A stretch of DNA of 64,000 bases from assembly GCA_963663665.2 (NCBI GenBank), contig CAXXKP010000006.1:62001-126000 (forward strand), in the 5' to 3' direction. The position numbers were made by a program, and so were the translations under genes. Origin of the DNA: SABI01 sp963663665. Its GTDB lineage: Bacteria; Spirochaetota; Spirochaetia; Sphaerochaetales; Sphaerochaetaceae. Below are positions 60,472-64,000 of the stretch, in pieces. Position 1 is the stretch's first letter. Each line of letters starts with the position of its first letter. The notes beneath the pieces were generated by a model, which saw only the letters and a list, made by a program, of their open reading frames with translations, had not been told where the DNA came from and searched no databases.

Positions 60472-60495
60472 AAAGTTTATTGGTGATATCTCTTC

Positions 60496-60525
60496 GAGGT
60501 TGTTGCATTGCAGCAACCTCTTTCT
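60496..60525 (+). terminator. Rho-independent terminator of the phosphofructokinase gene
   Basis: GAGGTTGTTGC (60496-60506) pairs with GCAGCAACCTC (60510-60520) over 11 positions with an ATT loop, followed by TTTCT. It begins 25 bases after the stop codon. Confidence 0.88.
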
Positions 60526-60762
60526 ACATCATAATGGTAAAAATTATCCTCATCACTATCTTATATAGAGAATAGTTATGATAAAACTTGTACGCCCCCC
60601 CTACATCCTTCGTGGTAAAAAGAATAAAAACATCCTTCTTAATGCTTCTATACTATAATGGTTAAAAGCATAAAGAGAAATTGACTACAAGATTACGTCT
60701 ACTTTTGAATTAATGTCCCTGATTCATTAAAATATAATTTCATATTACTAATAATCCGTCTT
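60526..60762. other. Intergenic stretch with no recognised feature
   Basis: AT-rich and without a gene. A weak ATGCTT/AAGCAT pairing near 60640-60671 is the only structure noticed. Confidence 0.4.
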
Positions 60763-61290
60763 CTAGGCACTCAGAAAAAACTTGATCCACTGCTCGGAAT
60801 CTCCTCTACCACGAACCAGCGCCAATCGATCGTAATACTCTATCCTGTTCTTCTTCAGGAAGTAGGAGATATACAAGGAAGGAAGGAGTCTTTTGCTCCA
60901 GGAGAAACAGAGTGATCAATAACCTTCCTATACACCCGTTACCATCAAGAAATGGATGGATTGTCTCGAATTGGTAGTGTGTCAATCAATACATCAAGAG
61001 AATCAGGCGCATTCAAGTATTTCTCAAGGTCAGAAATCGCAACAACCATATCGTCAGGATGCGGCGGAATAAACCGAGCATTCTTTAAAGAAACACCTTC
61101 CCCGCCAATCCAGTTCTGTGAGGTTCGAAACTCTCCCGGACTTTTCTCTTGCTCTCTCACGCCTTCCATGAGTACTTCATGGGTTTCTCTAATCAACCGG
61201 GCACAAAGTGCAAGCGATTGATCGCGTAATCGCTAGCCTTGATATAGTTGATAACATCGGCAACATCTACTTCGTCACATAGGCTCTTCC
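60763..61290 (-). pseudogene. Decayed Fic-family (AMPylase-type) gene
   Basis: Fic homology is readable on the minus strand only by switching frame at least three times. In order: VADVINYIKASDYAINRL, then RLIRETHEVLMEGVREQE with SPGEFRTSQNWIGG, then HYQFETIHPFLDGNGCIGRL, then YISYFLKKNRIEYYDRLALV ending WIKFFLSA and a stop at 60763. The active motif HPFLDGNG is followed by Cys where Fic enzymes have Arg. GC content rises (29 of 60 bases at 61081-61140) compared with the AT-rich neighbours, suggesting acquisition by transfer and later decay. The N-terminal inhibitory segment is not found. Confidence 0.82.
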
Positions 61291-61497
61291 TCAGGTTGTC
61301 TTCTCATGGTATTCAGCCGCTTCTGGAATCTTTAGCCTAATATTCTCAAGATGATGACGAATTTCAATGAGATAGAAGTCGGCAACGAGGTCTTCGAAAA
61401 TTACCTGGATGATCGATGCATCCTGATTTGGAATGAAGAGGCCATCCACTTCATCAAGGCCGAGAATGCGATTACTTTGTAAAAGAAGTATTAGCGT
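61291..61497 (-). pseudogene. Unidentified coding remnant upstream of the Fic pseudogene
   Basis: A stop-free minus-strand frame of about 65 codons without a credible start reads RILGLDEVDGLFIPNQDAS, IIQVIFEDLVADFYLIEIRH and HLENIRLKIPEAAEYHEKTT before a TGA at 61291. It has the look of real protein and the same raised GC content as the Fic remnant. It may be the 3 prime end of another lost gene or a displaced part of the Fic gene. I do not recognise the family. Confidence 0.45.
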
Positions 61498-61647
61498 TTA
61501 AAAAATGAGAGAATAGGCGGAAACAACATAAACATGCCAATTCCCGCATCCTAAAACATTGCACCGTCAGTGATTGTTTCGTAATTCTTTAATCTTTGAA
61601 ATGAGTATCTACTGTGTAAGACTCACTTTCTCTGCTTCTTGGGAACC

Positions 61648-62835
61648 CTATAGTAGAGAGGTGAGTATTGAATGAATAGTCGATTCTGGCAGTGTTACTG
61701 GCGAATTCCTTTTTGATGAGAGTTTGGATAGATAGATAATATCATCAGCAGTAAATCCATACTCTTTCAAAGGTTTGAATTCTGCTTGTTTCACAATACT
61801 TTCAATATACTCAACGGCCTCTAATGGAGTTTCTAATCCCCACCCTTTTGCAATTTCAGTCATTTTCATCAGAAAAGAATTGTGAGATTCAATGTTTGTA
61901 TCTTTTTGAGCCTCTTCTACCATTGCTCTGTTAATCTTACCAATTAACACAGCGCATGCAACTCCATGGGGAATTGGCTTTAGGGCTCCCATAGGTCCAC
62001 TAAGACCGTGAACATAGGTAAGACCCTTATGAGCAAGTGTGACACCGGAGATAAAAGCAGCGTAACTCATAGCAGAACGAGAATCTAAATCATCTAGATG
62101 ATTCTCCATAAGATGAGTTAACGCCTTACCTGCTTGATGAATTGCTACAAGAGCAATCGAATCAACGAAGATATTTTCTTGTGTTGATACATACCCTTCC
62201 ATCAGTTGAGTAAGAGCATCAAGACCACTAGAAGCAGTATTTCCTTTATTTAAGGTTAGAGTGAAAGTAGGATCGATGATTGCAATATCTGGGATATACG
62301 TGTTATGCCTGAAGGATTTTTTAAACCCCTTATCTCCTACTTTGCAAACTACCCCATTCTTTGTTGCTTCGCTCCCTGTTCCACTGGTTGTGGGAATAAG
62401 GATAAGGGGGAGACGATAAGCGGGAGCCTCTTTTGTTCCAACCCCTTCTAAATAAGTTTTAATTGAAAGATGAGGGTCTTTCCATTTATGTTGGTGAAAG
62501 ATCATTACACTGATAGCTTTTGCACTATCTAAAACACTTCCACCCCCAATTCCTACCACGAGAGAAACTCTTGAGTCATATTGATTAATTACGATTCTGT
62601 CTATTGATTCAACAGTTGGTTCTCCACTCACTGTCACCTTGTGTACTTGAACGCCTTCATGTTCCAATTCATCAATCTGGAGAACTACAGATTTGTTATG
62701 AGAAACAGTCTCACTCATCACAAACAAAAGATCTCCTCTATTCTTATATTCTTCTAAATAGAGAGGTAAGTGAGAGAAGGAACCAATGCCGAAATCAACC
62801 TTCGGCACCTGTAACAAAGTGAAAGAATCGATCAT
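61648..62835 (-). CDS. Iron-containing alcohol dehydrogenase
   Basis: A 395-residue group III (Fe-ADH) enzyme. The NAD site is VVGIGGGSVLDSAKAISVM, the family signature is SSGLDALTQLMEGYVS, and metal ligands lie in SGVTLAHKGLTYVHGLSGPM and PIPHGVACAVL. Such enzymes reduce aldehydes or oxidise alcohols or butanol-type products in fermentation. A GGGGATT site precedes the ATG at 62835, three bases after the YhbY stop. The substrate cannot be told from sequence; 1,3-propanediol, lactaldehyde and butanol types are all in this family. Confidence 0.92.
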   Translation of the reverse strand: MIDSFTLLQVPKVDFGIGSFSHLPLYLEEYKNRGDLLFVMSETVSHNKSVVLQIDELEHEGVQVHKVTVSGEPTVESIDRIVINQYDSRVSLVVGIGGGSVLDSAKAISVMIFHQHKWKDPHLSIKTYLEGVGTKEAPAYRLPLILIPTTSGTGSEATKNGVVCKVGDKGFKKSFRHNTYIPDIAIIDPTFTLTLNKGNTASSGLDALTQLMEGYVSTQENIFVDSIALVAIHQAGKALTHLMENHLDDLDSRSAMSYAAFISGVTLAHKGLTYVHGLSGPMGALKPIPHGVACAVLIGKINRAMVEEAQKDTNIESHNSFLMKMTEIAKGWGLETPLEAVEYIESIVKQAEFKPLKEYGFTADDIIYLSKLSSKRNSPVTLPESTIHSILTSLL

Positions 62836-62838
62836 TGA

Positions 62839-63147
62839 CTAATCCCCAATTGAGTGGGGTATATATATCACTCTATCTTTCTCGTCTTTATTCTGGCGAT
62901 AGATAATAGCAACATGTCCCACCGTCGTAACTAAGGTTGCACCCAACTTCTCTGCCATTACTTCCCCAAGGTCTCTTGTTTCATCTTTAAAGTTTTGAAA
63001 TCGGACCTTGACCAGTTCATGGCTCTTCAGTGATTCTTCGAGGGCTGCGATTACTCTCTCGTCAGCCCCTTGCTTACCCACCATCACACTCACGTTGATG
63101 TGATGGGCTATCTTTCGTAAATAATTTCTTTTTGCGCTATTCATCAT
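62839..63147 (-). CDS. YhbY-family CRM-domain RNA-binding protein
   Basis: A 102-residue single CRM (CRS1-YhbY) domain. The GxxG RNA-binding loop appears in NVSVMVGKQGADERVIAAL, with the later strand LVKVRFQNFKDETRDLG and TVGHVAIIYRQ. In E. coli the relative associates with large ribosomal subunit precursors. The double ATG at 63147/63144 lacks a Shine-Dalgarno sequence. It starts 12 bases after the acyl-CoA synthetase stop and three bases before the dehydrogenase, so the three form one transcript. Confidence 0.93.
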   Translation of the reverse strand: MMNSAKRNYLRKIAHHINVSVMVGKQGADERVIAALEESLKSHELVKVRFQNFKDETRDLGEVMAEKLGATLVTTVGHVAIIYRQNKDEKDRVIYIPHSIGD

Positions 63148-63159
63148 ATAGTAACTATA

Positions 63160-64000
63160 TTACAGATTCTCATACAGCTTAGCAACTATGTGACGTTTAA
63201 TCTTTTTCGTAGAAGTCATTTCAAGAGGTTCTTTTGCAATAGTTAATCGAGTTATTCTCTTGTACGGGAGAAGTTCTTTATTCACTTCATCAACAATATG
63301 TTGCATATGATCAAGTACTACTTGATCTTTAGCTTCATCTTTCACACTTTCAAGATATTTTTCTGTTGGATAAATAATAACTCTAATTCCTTCAGATTTA
63401 TTCTTCTTATCCACAAGATACCCCATGACACACAATTGCTCAATTTCATCATAGAGTTGGAAAAGATCTTCAATTTCTTCAGGGAATACATTTTTTCCAC
63501 CTTCAGTCACTATTAAGGATTTCTTCCTTCCTGTAAGGTATACATAATTTTCTGCATCAATATAACCTGCATCACCTGTTCTGAGCCATCCATCTTTTGA
63601 AAGAATTTCATCAGTCGCCTCTTGGTTCTTATAATACCCTTGCATAACCATAGGACCCCTGACTAAAATTTCACCAATATTTCTTGAGTCTGGATCAAGT
63701 ATTTTCATCTCAGTTTCAGGAAGAATTTTCCCAACAGAGGTCTCTATATAGGCATCAATCGGATTTAAAGTGATTATTGGGCTAGTCTCAGTCAAACCAT
63801 ACCCTTGAACAAAATCTATGCCCAGTTGGTTAAAGAGTTTAAATGTTGAAGAAGGAAGAGGTCCTCCTCCACTGATACAGATACGGATGTTATCCATTGA
63901 AAGTTTTGCGAGAATACCGTTGAACATCTTATGACCTGGATTTACTTTAAAAACTTTCTTAATCAATCCACTGATACTCATTAAAAATCTAATAAGGCCA
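63160..64000 (-). CDS. Long-chain acyl-CoA synthetase (AMP-binding), C-terminal part; runs off window
   Basis: The frame remains open through 64000, so this is the C-terminal 280 residues of a longer ANL ligase; an ATG at 63981 is internal. Segments are RICISGGGPLPSSTFKLF, VQGYGLTETSPIITLN, GEILVRGPMVMQGYYKN, GWLRTGDAGYID, LTGRKKSLIVTEGGKNVFPE and the C-terminal TSTKKIKRHIV with the adenylation Lys. It is a paralogue of the enzyme at 42341-44104 and lacks its charged tail. YhbY and an alcohol dehydrogenase follow on the same transcript. Confidence 0.93.
   Translation of the reverse strand, partial: GLIRFLMSISGLIKKVFKVNPGHKMFNGILAKLSMDNIRICISGGGPLPSSTFKLFNQLGIDFVQGYGLTETSPIITLNPIDAYIETSVGKILPETEMKILDPDSRNIGEILVRGPMVMQGYYKNQEATDEILSKDGWLRTGDAGYIDAENYVYLTGRKKSLIVTEGGKNVFPEEIEDLFQLYDEIEQLCVMGYLVDKKNKSEGIRVIIYPTEKYLESVKDEAKDQVVLDHMQHIVDEVNKELLPYKRITRLTIAKEPLEMTSTKKIKRHIVAKLYENL

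Noticed and set aside
1..64000. CRISPR arrays, tRNA or rRNA genes, intact insertion sequences or prophage
   Set aside because: I looked for regularly spaced repeats, T-loop consensus, terminal inverted repeats and transposase or phage proteins and found none. A tRNAscan, Infernal or ISfinder run would settle it.

Overview
The window is AT-rich, gene-dense bacterial chromosome and looks like a fermentative, saccharolytic spirochaete, most likely near Sphaerochaeta/Sphaerochaetaceae. The reasons are the exported binding proteins that end their signal peptides in FAQG, a beta-type PPi-dependent phosphofructokinase, four carbohydrate-type ABC transporters with many sugar kinases and aldolases, and few respiratory genes. 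The family-level placement is inference. I saw no rRNA, tRNA, CRISPR array or intact insertion sequence.

Layout. (1) 1-5.2 kb, minus strand: a ROK repressor heads an operon for a FrcBCA-type sugar ABC transporter, a PfkB kinase and a ribulose/allulose-phosphate epimerase cut by the window edge; a ketohexose such as allulose or fructose is the likely substrate. (2) 5.6-12.8 kb, minus: an Fbp/AfuABC-type transporter, an inositol-monophosphatase-family phosphatase and a YesM/YesN-type two-component pair in one overlapping operon. (3) 13.6-24.5 kb: nagB-like and nagA genes, divergent from a second AfuABC-type transporter, then a PP2C-like protein, a DeoR regulator and an unusual 897-residue fusion of an N-acylglucosamine-2-epimerase-like barrel with a neutral-ceramidase-like domain. 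(4) 24.5-30.8 kb: AraC regulator, DegT aminotransferase, Gfo/Idh dehydrogenase, PHP phosphoesterase, small XRE protein and alpha/beta hydrolase. (5) 31-33.7 kb: a Rieske oxygenase-like protein and an MFS transporter behind a structured leader. (6) 33.7-36.3 kb: KDG kinase and KDPG aldolase divergent from an IclR (KdgR-like) regulator. (7) 36.5-47.8 kb: mostly core genes: diguanylate cyclase, cytidylate-kinase-like protein, a six-gene operon (ArsC/Spx-like, metallo-beta-lactamase fold, acyl-CoA synthetase, DAHP synthase, DJ-1, DUF1846), asnS, a LuxR regulator and a DUF188 protein. (8) 47.9-56.5 kb: a rhamnose-type operon (aldolase, binding protein, ATPase, two permeases, rhamnulokinase) divergent from a DeoR regulator and a HAD phosphatase. 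(9) 56.6-60.5 kb: class II aldolase, PfkB kinase and PPi-phosphofructokinase. (10) 60.7-61.5 kb: a decayed Fic gene. (11) 61.6-64 kb: Fe-alcohol dehydrogenase, YhbY and a second acyl-CoA synthetase cut by the edge.

How it works together. Imported sugars are phosphorylated by PfkB or FGGY kinases, or possibly arrive already phosphorylated through the two AfuABC-like systems. They are then trimmed by NagA/NagB, epimerase and aldolases into glycolysis, which runs through PPi-phosphofructokinase. Each catabolic block carries its own regulator. A strong hairpin follows the binding-protein gene in all four transporter operons, which would favour excess binding protein. The most unusual block is 8-24.5 kb, which I read as a possible phospho-(amino)sugar or inositol-phosphate acquisition island containing the epimerase/ceramidase-like fusion.
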